DNA of 64,000 bases from Crotalaria pallida (GCA_037953625.1 CM075651.1:164185501-164249500); one strand, 5' to 3'. Positions 33,522 through 45,841 are shown, numbered from the stretch's first letter. Notes: generated from the letters alone by a model not told the origin. Numbers and translations: made by a program.

Positions 33522-34250
33522 TTTTTTAACTTTCTAATTCACACTTATATTTCAATTATTCTACATTCATTGGAAAAAATTATATTAAATATTTCAGTTT
33601 AATAAATTTACTACATTTTCAATCCAATAATACGTTATCATTTGGTATGGTTCATTTGCTCTACATTGAACAATAGGCATGCGGCAATCCAACATTTACT
33701 TTGAGTAACCTGAAGCATCCTACTCTCTGGTAAAATATTAATGTGTGTAATAAATTTTAAGTTCTTGCAATTTAAAATTATCATATGTGATATTCATTTA
33801 CTTAACTAACAATTCATTAATAAACAAATTTGCAGGAATTGCTTGGGTACGTTGCACCACAAATTTGTTCTCACTCCCCTTGAAGTAACTACCTCGGTCA
33901 TATTTATCCTGCTATTATGTCATCCGTAATTTATTTATGAAAATCTTCAAAGTTTATATTTTTTATGTCAGGCGAACAACTATCTACTATCTTCTTTAAG
34001 TATGTTTACTTTTTTTGTTGTTCAATTTAATATGTGTAACTTCCTTTATTTAATTTTTTTGTGTTTCATTTGACGCTAGCTTGTGTGTTATTATTATGGT
34101 TCAAGGTAAATTCTTTCTTCCTAAGCTGTTATTCAGTCCTTAAACTTTTGTCATTTACTATATAAGCTTAATATACACAGTACATTTAGAATACATTATT
34201 ACAAATGACAAAAATTTGACTCACTCAATTTAACAAAAAAAATAGAGGTG

Positions 34251-34288
<38 letters not shown>

Positions 34289-34476
34289 TTTTTTACAAAT
34301 TTGTCGATCGGACTACCTTTGATGCATGCAATTAAAGCAGTTTATTTTTGTTTTTGTTTTTTCATTATATGTTGATACAACTTATTATTTAAAAATTATA
34401 ATATATTTTAAAAATTCCAGATTCAAACATTCGTTTTTATTTATCATTTTTGTGTTCAACCAAAAATTATAACAGC
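33522..34476. other. Downstream of the B3 gene, possible further exon remnants
   Basis: 33678-33730 could encode CGNPTFTLSNLKHPTLW ending at a GT, and 33838-33886 follows a good acceptor (tttgcag), so extra exons or a second reading may exist. Otherwise AT-rich, with a (TA)n run at about 34253-34282. Confidence 0.35.
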
Positions 34477-34505
34477 CCCGTGAGCGGCACGGGCATATTA
34501 GCTAG
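34477..34505 (+). mobile_element. Helitron 3' terminus
   Basis: CCCGTG, a 5-base loop agcgg, CACGGG, then catattag and CTAG, followed by T: the short GC hairpin plus CTRR end that defines Helitron 3' termini, which insert between A and T. The 5' TC end was not identified, so the length is unknown; the B3 sequence upstream may lie inside. Confidence 0.65.
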
Positions 34506-34629
34506 TATTTGAAGAAGGAGAAAATATGTAATATCTTTCCGTATTATTTCATTTGGCAATGTGCGCACTTTATCTGATCCGCATGCTTCTTTTTTCTCTC
34601 TTGGTTTTCCGATAATAAAAATTCGTTAT

Positions 34630-36285
34630 CCATATTAAACTCACACTCAAAGAATCTCTTTATTAGAAAGAGGGAAAATTTGTCTGCGTAAGACAGCCAA
34701 TTGGTGGCTGTAGGGACACTTAGGATTTCCCCCTATCCCAGATCATTGGTTATAGTCCCAAACCTCTCATGTAAACCAAAAAAAAAAAGGAAAGATTCCA
34801 TAGTCCATACTGCTCGGATTTTACAACGTATTGGACAGCTTTTTCTTATAAAAAATAATAAAAAAAAAATCTAACACAGATTTATTTAAAACATTTTTTA
34901 ATATAGATTTTTAATGCATATTTACTAAAATATGTCAATTTTTAATACATAGTATTTAGTATTTACTCAATATCATTTTTTTATGAATGTCAAAAAGTAT
35001 ATAATAAAAAAAATCAAATCCAAATAACAAAAATAGGTGAATATCAGAAAAACACAAAACACAAAACATATTTTTTAAGTTACTAGGAAAAAAAAAAAAA
35101 AACCTGAGAATGGAAACCTGATCATAGTAGAAGCTCCCATAGAAACAGTGACTCTTCATTGAAAATTGTATTGTAATAATAATACAACGAACTAAACAAG
35201 AGTACAAAAATGAAACCTGTTCCTCTAATCATAACTTATATAAGTGGAAGACAAACGTGTTCCACATCTCTCAAACAGACAAAAGAAGAAAAAAAAAGAC
35301 TAATATGGACTCGTAAATAACTGGCTATATATATGTTGCTTAGTGTTCTTGTTCCTTAGTAAGAACAGATTGTGCTGCATGGATCAAGGTCTGAATCACT
35401 TTGTTGGCCTCATGAACCGGAGGAATCTCAGCATGTTTACCTCCCAAATTCAAAGACTTGCGGCATAATCCAACCTTAATCACAGCCCGGTTGAGACTCT
35501 CAACGGCCACCTTGGGATTGTTATCAAAATTGTTGTATGAAAGGTTCAAGTCAGCAATTGCATTATCGTAATTTAACTTGCAAACTTCCACGGAACCTCT
35601 TGTGAGAAGAGCCTTGACGCGGTTTGTTTTGAGCTGGTTTGAGATGTATGCACCAACCCTTGAAGCCATGGATGTTGCAATATCAATGCCAACCTTTGCC
35701 TCCACCACAGGACTCACATTTACGTCTTTGCCGCGGACGATTTTGCGGCACAATTTGGGCCTCCTGGTGTCCTGGCACAATTGTTGGATGAGAGCATGCT
35801 CTACTGTTGGGACAGGAGAAGGAAAATGGGCAATGTGCTTGGCAGATTTGACCTTATGATGTCCTCCTTTCTTGGCTGCAAGAGCAGGTTCAAGGACTAC
35901 ACATAAGCACAAAGAGATCAACACCAAGCAACAAGCCAGACGAGCCATTTTCCTTTCTTTTCTTTTTTTTTTTGTTGAGAGATGATGATAAGAGCATAGT
36001 TTCTTTGGATTATTTATATTGGTTTTCTAAAGGATCCTTTAGAGTAAATTAACTAAAAATAGATATATCATTGGACGGTGAAGTGATCTAAACTCAATAA
36101 TAGGAACTTTTAATTTGGTTTACTAATATGGTTTTCTCTAAGACTTATTCATGCAACAAATATAGTTAAAAAAAAATTCCTAGCAGTTGAATTTTATAAA
36201 CTATTTTTGAGTTCCCGCGACGTTCAAAATCATTGGCATATAGCTAGAACCAAACCGGTAAATATGGATTATCATAAATGAATTT
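34630..36285. repeat. Segmental duplication, copy 2 (partner 19620-21660)
   Basis: Matches the repeat-protein locus from about 240 bp downstream of the stop to about 330 bp upstream of the ATG. The match at 34630-34660 (caaagaatctctttattaga) is separated from the rest by about 480 bp (34661-35145) that is absent in copy 1, so something inserted here or was lost there. Confidence 0.78.
35340..35948 (-). CDS. Secreted invertase/pectin methylesterase inhibitor (PMEI) domain protein
   Basis: Intronless, 202 aa. A signal peptide (MARLACCLVLISLCLCVVL, about residues 1-24) is followed by a short Lys/His-rich linker with KVKSAKHIAHF and then a PMEI domain from about residue 48. The four family cysteines are visible as LCQDT, KLCRKIV, VCKLNYDNA and GLCRKSL, expected to form two disulfides in a four-helix bundle. 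Length and the absence of introns fit the family. Such proteins are secreted and inhibit pectin methylesterases or acid invertases in the cell wall; which target applies here cannot be told. The linker segment is the same motif that is multiplied in the neighbouring repeat protein at 19831-21345, and promoter and 3' sequence are shared, so both may have inherited similar expression. Confidence 0.92.
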   Translation of the reverse strand: MARLACCLVLISLCLCVVLEPALAAKKGGHHKVKSAKHIAHFPSPVPTVEHALIQQLCQDTRRPKLCRKIVRGKDVNVSPVVEAKVGIDIATSMASRVGAYISNQLKTNRVKALLTRGSVEVCKLNYDNAIADLNLSYNNFDNNPKVAVESLNRAVIKVGLCRKSLNLGGKHAEIPPVHEANKVIQTLIHAAQSVLTKEQEH

Positions 36286-36353
36286 ATGTGAATGAAACGA
36301 GTGACAATCATCGTCCATAAGTCCATTACCCTTTGGTAATTAAAACATGGAAT

Positions 36354-36541
36354 AATCAACGGAGGTTAGCTCAAGTGGTGCGATTCTCATGTTAACACAT
36401 CCCGCTGGAAAAGGCATAGGAACGCGATCTCGTGCATAATTAGTCTCAAGGGCTCCATGATATTATGGGTATTCTTGGGCACACTTGTTATACTGACCAA
36501 AAAGTACAGACAAAAAAATTAAATTAAATTAAATTAAATTA
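36354..36541 (+). mobile_element. SINE-like retroposon with (AAATT)n tail
   Basis: Flanked by an exact 16-bp repeat aattaaaacatggaat (36338-36353 and 36542-36557). The head GGTTAGCTCAAGTGGTGC fits a tRNA box A; box B (aacgcgatctcgtg) is weak. The tail is a run of aaatt units that merges with the target repeat. A separate family from the other SINEs here. Confidence 0.75.
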
Positions 36542-36638
36542 AATTAAAACATGGAATTAGTCCAGAGGTAGAAAATTGCTTAGCGTACTCTCTCGGATGA
36601 AATAGATTAAAATAACTAGACTAAAATTGTACTCCTTT

Positions 36639-36817
36639 ATCAACAAAGCGCAGCACAGTTGGTAGATAGCTGAGTTCCTTAAGCATGATGTCAGGGGTTC
36701 GATCCCTGCCGTGGGCATGGAAAAGGCTTTGGCTTTGTTGGTAGAGGCGGTGATCTCTACGTCTCAGGGGACTAGTCTTCGGCTGTCGGCTAGGGGATAC
36801 CCTTGGTGTACACCAAA
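36639..36817 (+). mobile_element. tRNA-derived SINE, family B
   Basis: Exact 16-bp repeat aaaattgtactccttt at 36623-36638 and 36818-36833. Box A GTTGGTAGATAGCTGAG, box B GGTTCGATCCC at 36696-36706, then a family-specific body ending ggggatacccttggtgtaca and a short A tail. Closely related to the inverted copy at 45650. Confidence 0.9.
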
Positions 36818-36833
36818 AAAATTGTACTCCTTT

Positions 36834-38605
36834 CGCTCTTATTCATAAGATCTTTTTGCGATTTTTCTTTTCTATCAAGGAAGGTAGTTAAACTTGTTAA
36901 TGACATTGAAAATTTGATATACTTTTTCAAAAATACCCTATAATTATTATAGGAGAGTGCTACGTTGAAATAATGGAAAGATTTTATATTTAGTTTTTTG
37001 GATTCTTATCATTAGTATTAAGAAATTCCTTAAATAAATTAAGCTTTATACATGTGTTTCGTGAAGTACTACGTTACGTTCGTCCTTAAATATAAGATCA
37101 TTTTGACATTTTTATTTTGTCCCTATTTATAAGATCCTATACCAATTTTCAATGATCATTAATTACTTTTTCCCTCAAATACCACTTATTTATTTTACAC
37201 TTTTTGGATTCTCAATAATATTAATAGGGTAATTTTGAAAATACATATCAAATGTTCACATTTCTAATACCATTGACTAAATTAATACACTTTCTTAATA
37301 GACGCACGTGAAATCTTCCAAAATAGTTCTATGTATAATGACGGATAAAGTATATCATATTGAGCATCATTCTCACTACCACACCACTTTTACCATTTTA
37401 CCGCCATTGTCTCCACACACACCATTGTTAATACGACAGCATCATAGCATCTCCACCACTGAATCAGTTTTCCGTTCTTAAATGGATTCACACATTATTA
37501 TATTATTCTTCACATCTTTTTATACTTTAAGAATATCCAAGAACGTGAACCACTTTTTCACTCCACTCATGAACCTACTTTTCGTTCATAAATCGGTCCC
37601 ACTACCTATCCCACACTCCTAATATTTTATAATAAATATAATCATCATCAACTAACCATATTTTTTTACCGCCAAAAAAACTAACTACATTTTGAATAAT
37701 TTATTTTTGAACGGCTAATTTTTTTTTTAACTTATTTTTTTCAACTAATTTTTTTTAAACTATTTTTTTCAATAGGACATAGTGGTAATTTTTTTTGTTG
37801 CCCACTTGAAAAATATCCCAGATAATTGTAATATTTACAACTTAATATTTACAACTTTAAACACAAATTCCATTGAATGTGAAGATAAGTATGTAAGGAA
37901 GTTTGTCTTCAAATTTGAGCAAGATCCAACATTTAAAGAGTTTTGAAGTTTAAAAAAAAAATAGTAGCTAAAGCTACTCGAGTACTCCCTCTATGTTCTG
38001 TTGAGGGAGTTTTGAAGTTTAAAAAGAAAAAAAGTAGCCACACTACTCGAGTAGCTCATGCTACTAGCTACTCGATTACTCCCTCTATGTTATGTTGAGT
38101 TCTCCCTCCTTGCAATTATTTTTTGTATTTTTATTAATTTTTTCTGCAAAAGTAAGTGTTGATGTGACTTATGAACGGGTTGTGAAATAGAGCAAGGTGG
38201 TGAGAAAGGAACGAACCTCCTTCTCCTCCACCGCCAAGGAACGTGACGAAACGTTCGTGACTACTCGAACGAACTGCATAAAGGAACCGCTGGAGGTGCT
38301 CTCATCCGACATATCATTGCCATTACCAATGCTATCGTTGTTACCATCACCACTACCACGCTACTATTATGGGACTAATAACAGTGATTCTGGGACCAAA
38401 TTGACAGCGAAAAGAAACATAAGGGACCAATATGAAACCAAAAAAAGTAGGACCAATTTGAAATTGAAAAATAAGGTAATGAAACAAATGAGTAATTTAG
38501 CCTTATCTCAATTCTCTATCATATATCATATTCATCGGTCTAGATTATTGCACCATTTCTAAACATTTCTTATACACAAATCCATCAAAACTCACATTTC
38601 CTAAG
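36834..38605. other. Intergenic with decayed Stowaway-type repeats
   Basis: 37079-37342 resembles a decayed Stowaway (gttcgtccttaaatataaga ... tgtataatgacggataaagt). A tandem duplication of about 70-90 bp lies at 37940-38097. The 121-codon frame at 38197-38562 lies in a region rich in gaacgaacctcc-type inverted motifs and is not judged coding. Confidence 0.4.
37940..38097. repeat. Imperfect tandem duplication
   Basis: gagttttgaagtttaaaaa ... actccctctatgttctgttg is followed by a second, slightly longer copy that contains extra actcgagtagc-type units (ctactcgagtagctcatgct). Confidence 0.7.
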
Positions 38606-40053
38606 TTAGCTCCTTCTACTTCGTTGAGCAGTAGGGGGTAGTTTCTCTGATGGACCAGTAGGAAGCTTCTGTCCGGTCTCTTTTTCAATCCTTTTCTTAA
38701 GCTCTCTAAGTATTCTGATTTGTCCCAGCTTCTCAGGTGACAATTTGTCCCAATAAATTCCTGCAGTAAAGATGTTACTTGGTCTTTTAAGAAATATCAT
38801 AAATTATGACATCAAATAGTGGGAAGAATAAAGGGAAACTACATCATTCAAGGTTGAAAACTGGCACAGAAATTGCATCTTGGCAAGGGCATCTCAATGA
38901 TTTTACAAACTAAAGATTGAATTACCACTCACTTGCACCCAATCTTAGAAGAAAGGGGTTGTTTTCGAAATGAATATGTTATGCCAGATTATAGCACTGT
39001 TTAACCAACCTTGAGGCTTTGGAATAGATGTTTGTGTGAAAATGACTTGGGTTGGAGTACAAATGATATCCACAGGCACATCGTGGATTAATAGCTTTTC
39101 AACTGGAATATCATCCACCAATTGGCAGTCATGCACTGCAAAGGTAGTTCTCATATTTTGTCACATACAATGAGAGAAAAATTGAAAAAAATTTATACAT
39201 GAGAAGAATAAATTCGTAATGAATACGATCTGCACATTATGAAACCATACGGTGGAACGGTGGAAGAAATTGCATGAAAAGGTAATCGGAGAATTTAAAG
39301 CATTTCAAGCCTTTTTAGGGTAAGGATCAAGGAAGTTGGGCAAGAAAAGATGATTGGGAGAGTGTGGAGATTAGGGATTGATGGAGGATTTCAAAATTAC
39401 TCTTTTTAATGTGGAATTTTGAAATCCTTCACTAGTCTCAACACTCTCAAAGTTCTCTCTTCTTACAGCACGTCCATGCTCCCTACCTTGAATTAGCTTG
39501 AAATGCTTTAAATTTCTAGGAGTCCTTTATACGAACACACCTAGCATGTCAGCAAAATTACTTCATTTTCAGATGCTGCCGGTCCCAACTGTCAGTTTTT
39601 TAAAACAAAGACTGATTATTCTAAAACTGCATATATGTTTGACATAAATAACATTAGACAATCATGTATGAAAACAGAAATAATACAAACTTCCGGGGGA
39701 AATAATTCTTGTAAAGGAGACAAATGTTTCGTCTTTTGAAAACAAATATTGAGGTTTTACAAGCATATTTTGTCATTCCCATACTTAAAACTATGGCACA
39801 GGGAGGGAATTGGAAGGAACCAAAATTACCGGAGGTAACAACAGGTGTTGAATCATCGATAGCTCCCATGTACCGCAGCATACCATATTCAAGTTCTGCA
39901 AATCCCTGCACTCACTCTTTTCTTAGTTTCAAAGTCCATTTCCATATCTAAGGTCACACATTAATTAGCTACATGAAGTCATGAACCATTGTAGCCTTTT
40001 GGTGGATATAAAAGGAAGCAAATTAAACGAAGAGGAGATTGCATTGCGTATAT

Positions 40054-40093
<40 letters not shown>

Positions 40094-40852
40094 AAAGGTT
40101 TGTAGGGAGGGACGGACCTCTCCCTTCCCCAATCGTGCACCTGTGTTTGGGTCAACAGCAACGGATCCAATGACAATAAGATCTACCTTGATGTTATCAT
40201 CGTCTAACCCAATTGGTCGTCCATGCTTGGCAACCCCGAGAGAAGTGCAGGCTTGGTTGATGGTATAATTATCCCAAGTTAAGAAATTGGAATGAAGGAG
40301 TGAGAAAAATCCAGTCCTGAGGCGTGGCTGAGGAGTCAACAGTTTCTTTCCGGCTGAGAGAGTGAGAAACCTGACTTGTTTCTGAGGAGAATCAGGATTC
40401 ACCTTCACGCATTCTGCAACTTGAAACACATCTAGCCCACTCATCTTTCGGGCAGCAGTAGAAGCGCCAACGAAATTGGGAATGCGGTGATGAACAGGGC
40501 GTGGATTGTGAGAGAAATTGTTAGCTTCCATCATATCCCAAATTCTCTTCCTGATTACCCATTTCCAAGCTTTGGGATGGGAAGCAGCCTCTGCTGCCAT
40601 TGCCCCCCGAGCCTCGGCGTCGAGCCTCAGCCTCTGGGCCTCGAAAGCGCCCTCGTCCAACTCCTTCTTCTTAGGAGTATTATTATTGCTGCTGGCGGTG
40701 GATTCCAGCTTCAAACACTGGCGAGAATTTGACAAGAGAGTATGATGATGGTTGAGGAAGGTTGTGTTCCAGAGAGACTTGTTATTGCTTCTCAACATGA
40801 GCGGACATGATCTTGATGATGATGATAAACGGAGTGCACATGTATCCATCAT
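38606..40852 (-). CDS. COG0212 protein, 5-formyltetrahydrofolate cyclo-ligase (MTHFS)-like
   Basis: Four exons: 40118-40852, 39830-39905, 39010-39135 and 38606-38760, all with GT-AG borders and matching phases; 363 aa. The chosen ATG opens MMDTCALRLSSSSRSC; another in-frame ATG lies at 40876. The Ser/Arg-rich start looks like a plastid or mitochondrial transit peptide. The body has KAWKWVIRKRIWDMMEANN, FVGASTAARKMSGLDVFQV, LGVAKHGRPIGLDDDNIKVD, LIVIGSVAVDPNTGARLGKG, then GFAELEYGMLRYMGAID and VHDCQLVDDIPVEKLLIHDV, the order found in plant COG0212 proteins. These are paralogues of MTHFS; the plant COG0212 family has been linked to thiamine metabolism rather than proven cyclo-ligase activity. 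The C-terminal tail (ETGQKLPTGPSEKLPP) is basic and low-complexity. No break is visible. Confidence 0.9.
40050..40096. repeat. (GAAA)n microsatellite in intron 1 of the COG0212 gene
   Basis: About eleven GAAA units lie in intron 1, starting about 22 bases past the 5' splice donor of exon 1. Confidence 0.9.
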
Positions 40853-40985
40853 TTTACGATATTTTCGGCCAAACATTAGAGAGTATGTGGTATGTATATA
40901 TCTATATCTATATCTTTGTGTCAAGCTAAGGGGTGTCCCAAAAATACTCCCACCCACTTCAAATATGAGTAACAAAATAACATAA

Positions 40986-43618
40986 TTTATTTGATTTAAA
41001 AATATAAAAGAAAGTAACTAAATTTTTTAAATTTTATTTTATTCTCAATGCTACTTTTTAAAAATATATCTATAAATTTTTTTTCATTTAATTTTTATTT
41101 CATTCTCAATACTATTTTCCTAAAATACCTTTATTTTAAAAAAAAATTAAAAATTAAATAAATCAATCAACCTTCTTAATAAGTGTAAAAATAATTAAAT
41201 TTGCTTATATTATAAACAAGAGGATGTGATAGTAGTTGAAAAAGACAAAATAAACATATAAAATATTGGAAACACAGTTTAATATTTTACAAAGTACTCT
41301 CTCAAGTCTTCGGTTTCTATTATAAGAAAAAATAATCAAAATCATATTTATTAAGAAAGTTTGTTGAATATATTTAATTTTTTAAAATTCATAAAAAAGT
41401 ATAGCTACTTTAAGAAAATTGTATTGGGAATGAAATCTTTATTCTCCAAAAATCATATTTATTTTCAAAAATTAAATGAAATCTTTATTCTCCAAGATTA
41501 TTTTAGGAATAATTATATTATGATCAAACAATTAATTAATTTTTTATTATATTTGAAATTAAGATAAATATGTCTTATTTTTTTAATATTAAAAATCGGA
41601 GGGAGTACTGTTAAAGATATCAATTTCAAAGATAATATTACTTATTTTTATTGCTTAACAAATATCTTTAAGAGACTCCAGCGTCCCAAAAAAAAAAATT
41701 AAAGTAAAGAGGAATGTTCCAAAATGATGTCTCACTAATAAATGAAAATGTTTGCAAATTGTATATTATGGTATGTGATTGTGTAATCAATGAATAATGC
41801 ATTATATTAATGAAATGATAATTGATTGATTTGTTACGCAAAATATTAAAAACAAATTCTCTTGTTTGTTTTGACATTTGAAGATATTACTATTTTTTTG
41901 ACAGTGAAAGTATTAATTAACATTTTCATATACTCCCTTATTTATAAAATTGGTAAAAAAATTCAAAAGTCAAAAATTGAAAAAACACGCATTAATAATT
42001 TGTCTAACACATCAACCAATGCATTTTTTTATTAATCAACTTGTACCAAATAATTTATCAGATAATAACTAACATATCATTTTGTGAACAAAATTGATAT
42101 ATAGTTTTTAAAATCAATTTACAAATAGATATACGCTTTAAAAAAATTATATATGTCACAATACTTTGCTTATTATTAAATAATTAACAAATGAGTATAT
42201 CACCGATATATATATATAGAGAGAGAAAGAAAGAGAGCGGGGGAGGTGTTGATGGAGGTCACCGACTGACAATGCATGATCATAATGATGAGATTTGATT
42301 TGGTGGTAAAAGGATGTAGGGACAGGAAATAGGGATTTTTGGCGGTGGCTATAATTTTTTGGTAAAGTATTAAATGATGTAAAATTTGGTATATTTTGAC
42401 TAAATTATTCTTATTTAATAATTGGAAATAAAGTAATAATAAATATATGAAGCTTATGTTGAAGAGAAATAGAGAAAAGGTGGTGAAAAAATTGATTAAT
42501 AAATAAGAACATGCTTGAAAAAAGAAATATAAATGAATTTTAAATTTCTAAAAAAAACTTAACTTTTGTGACAAAATAAAATAATAGTATAAGTTATGGA
42601 AGGGGGAGTAATAAATTAAATTAATTATGTACTTTTGAATTTAAAGAGATTAGTTGATTGTATTTAATTTTCTAAAATTTATATAAAAAAATAGAGGTAT
42701 TTTAGGAAAGTTGGGTTGAGAAGGAAAGTTGGGTTGGGAATGAAAAAAAAATAATTAAATAAGATAACATTTTTCTAGTTAGTTTTGTTTATATTTCAAC
42801 CCGGACAACATGGATTTCATGTTTATTAAGAAAATTGGTTAATTTAATTAATAGTATTGAAAATGTGAATATTTAGGAACGGATGAAGTATATATAAGAT
42901 TCTTTTGGTAGATTTCACGTTCATTCAGAAAGTTAGTTAATTTAGTTAATAATATTAGAAATGTGAATATTTGATATATATATATATATATATATATATA
43001 GTTTCAAAACTACCCACATTAATAATATTGGGAATTTAAAAAGTATTATATAAAAAGGCTGTCTGTGGAAAGAAATAATTGATTGTCATTGAAAATTAGC
43101 ATAGGATTTTAAAAATAGAGACAAAATAAAAATCATAAAAGGGCCTTATATATAAGAACCGATGTAGTATATGATTTTACTAAGAGCATTTGTTAAGGTA
43201 TTTATACCTAGAAAAACAATATGCATTACTCCACGTCTCGAAATTTAAAAAAAAATGCAGTTTTCAATAATTATCAATTACATTAGACTTCTTAACAAGT
43301 GTTCTTATACATACATACATACATACATATGGAAAGATATCAATTATATATTATAAAAAGAGGATACATTCAATTCAAAAACTGTTGACGTGTCGATTCC
43401 ACGTAATTTTGTCAAATTTTTATTTTTAAAATGATTTAAAATTCAACAAATAATTCTCACAAGTTTTTGTTTTAAAAATAATTCAAAATTTTTTCACGCT
43501 AAAAAGATAAGAATTTGATATTAAAAAAATAATTAAAAATCATGGTAGTTATCATATACTAGACTCTAGGAATTTATCTCCCTAAAAAAATGAGTTAGGC
43601 AAATTGATGTGCAAGATA
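40986..43618. other. AT-rich intergenic with decayed MITE fragments
   Basis: 41290-41610, 42650-42760 and 42780-43170 contain Stowaway-related fragments (for example aaaaatcggagggagtact). (AT)n at about 42966-43001 and a (catacata)n run near 43310-43327. No gene seen. Confidence 0.45.
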
Positions 43619-43626
43619 CTTTTAAT

Positions 43627-43851
43627 TAGGGGTGTAATGATTCGGTCTGGTCTGATCTTTGATAGATATTATATACCGGACCAATCAAATTAACATGATT
43701 TTGTTTATTTTGATCTTGATATATTCTATATATAAAGACCAAACCGAACATAAATGGTCTAGTATGGTTCGATTTATTCTATTTAGTACATTTACTTAAA
43801 ATTTAAAATACTAAAAATAATAATATCAAATATTCAAATTAGGTATCACCG

Positions 43852-43899
<48 letters not shown>

Positions 43900-44528
43900 A
43901 ATTCATACTTTTTTGAGTTGGTAGTAGAGTTTTGCTACACCTTTGAGATAAGTTGGCAACGTGCACATAGGATGGTCACAATGCAATGGTTGCGGATCAC
44001 CACAATAATAAAAAGATACTCCTTCTGTCTCATAAGGATGTTTAAAAAATTTAAAAATCAAAAAATTAAGGAGACATGTATTAGTTGGTTTGTTTGACAC
44101 ATTAACCAATTACTCTTGTATGGATAGTTTAATTGGGACAACTAATTTAATGCATTTTGTATGGATAATTTAATTGGGACAAAAAGTTTAATTATTTTTT
44201 ACTATCATTGTGAAACGAAAGAGTACTAAAATGAGAAAATGAGAAAACGTGACGGAAGATGAGAGAACTGAGAAGGAGATAAAGTTTTTTATTATGAGGG
44301 TCTCTACAGTGATAAAAAAAATATAAAAAAATATAAAAAACTTTAGTAATCGGTTACGTTACTCGGTCTCAAAAATTATGAAATCATAAATCGGATCATA
44401 AGAAAACTGTTTGAAAATACTGAGATCGGATCAAACCACAAAAATAAATCGGACCACATTTTTTAATCTGCTTATTCGATTCAATCTCAACAATCTCGTA
44501 GTTTAATTCGGAACCGCTTACTCCCCTA
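43627..44528. mobile_element. hAT-like non-autonomous element with exact 8-bp TSD
   Basis: Termini TAGGGGTGTAATGATTCGGT and CGGAACCGCTTACTCCCCTA are inverted repeats. The direct repeat cttttaat at 43619-43626 and 44529-44536 is exact. A long (AT)n microsatellite at about 43855-43898 lies inside. A 68-codon frame within has no domain. Confidence 0.85.
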
Positions 44529-44724
44529 CTTTTAATAAAAACTTGCAACTCATATGGTTAAATCAAAAACCAATAGTACGTACAAGTGACGTGTGTCATC
44601 ATCATACTAGTCGTCTCAGCAATGATTAAGGCAATAAACATTATGTGTCATGTTCCCATGGTGAAGATAATTTTTATACTGATTTGGTAGGAGGATATAT
44701 TATTTTCAGTGTATAAAAAATAAA

Positions 44725-45241
44725 GGTTTAATTATGTCACATGTCCTTGAAGTTTGGGGTACTTTTGACAGATACCCTTATTCTTTTTTTTTTCAATGTC
44801 TGACTCCCTGAAGTTACTTCTGGGTTTGTCATATACCCCTACTATCAATTCTGGTCAATTTTGCTGACATGTAACATCGGAATCCTGATCAGACGTAGGA
44901 GGTTAAGCACCTGCTGCCCTGTGGGCGAAGATCCTTTTTTCCAAAATTTTAAAAAACTAAAAAACTTAATATTTTATATTTTTAGTTAAATAAAGAAATA
45001 AATAAAAGGATTGAAGAGAGAGGTCGTCTTCGCCAGTGTGACATCACGCGGCACCACATGACCAACCTTCTACGTCTGATTAGGATAACGATATTACATG
45101 TAATCAAAATTAGCCAGAATTGGTAGTAGGGGTATATGACAAACCCAGAAGTAACTTCGAGGAGTCAGACATTGAAAAAAAAGTATGAGGATATATGATA
45201 AAAGTACCGCAAACTTCAGGGACTTGTGACATAATTAAGCC
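44725..45241. mobile_element. Mutator-like MITE with long TIRs and exact 9-bp TSD
   Basis: The arms GGTTTAATTATGTCACATGT ... and ... GGGACTTGTGACATAATTAA pair over roughly 130 bp. The 9-bp repeat aaaaataaa occurs at 44716-44724 and 45242-45250. The centre is GC-richer and contains no frame. Confidence 0.85.
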
Positions 45242-45250
45242 AAAAATAAA

Positions 45251-45637
45251 TTGTATGCATTAAAAATCGGATTTGCTTAACCTCAGCCTTTATGACTGAG
45301 GATAAAGAGCTAAAAATGGTAAAGTAACATTGGGAAACGAAGTTCACTATCACCTAAGTTTAAGCCTCTTATCCTTAGCACTAAGGGCCGGGGTTAAAAA
45401 AATCCTTAAAATATCTTCCTAACTTTTTCTGAGATGTAGAGATTACCGAAATAATCAAGTTTTGTTTCTACCAACAAATCATTTTTATATCAAACCCTTC
45501 ACATTATGTTATTCTAATCATGTAATAATATACATATTTTGGTCAAGAAATCTCACACTTATTAATTAATAATGTACTTCTATTAATAATATTATTCTAA
45601 GATTTTTGTCTAAAATAATTTTGCCAAAATATATAGA
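45251..45637. other. Short intergenic stretch
   Basis: Includes tcatcctcagtcataaaggc-like fragments (45280-45470) that may be a worn SINE or MITE piece; nothing bounded. Confidence 0.3.
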
Positions 45638-45649
45638 AATTGCCATTCT

Positions 45650-45841
45650 TTTTTTTTTTTTTACACCAAGGGTATCCCCCAGCCGACAGCCGAAGACTAA
45701 TCTCCTCCGAGGCGTAGAGATCACCAAAGTGGGTTTTGCCTCTACCAACAAAGTATTTTCTATGCCCACGGCAGGGATCGAACCCCTGATATCATGCTTA
45801 AGGAATCCAGCTATGTACCAACGCTGCTGGGCTTCGTTGGT
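45650..45841 (-). mobile_element. tRNA-derived SINE, family B
   Basis: Inverted relative to the copy at 36639. A 12-bp repeat aattgccattct at 45638-45649 and 45842-45853 flanks it; poly-T at the left is the A tail; GGGATCGAACC at 45774-45784 is box B complemented. Confidence 0.88.

Noticed and set aside
36639..36817. A tRNA gene, suggested by GGTTCGATCCC
   Set aside because: No cloverleaf closes; the element has a long non-tRNA body, an A tail and a 16-bp target duplication, so it is a SINE.
45650..45841. Coding frames of 94 and 119 codons over this stretch
   Set aside because: They read through a SINE on both strands.
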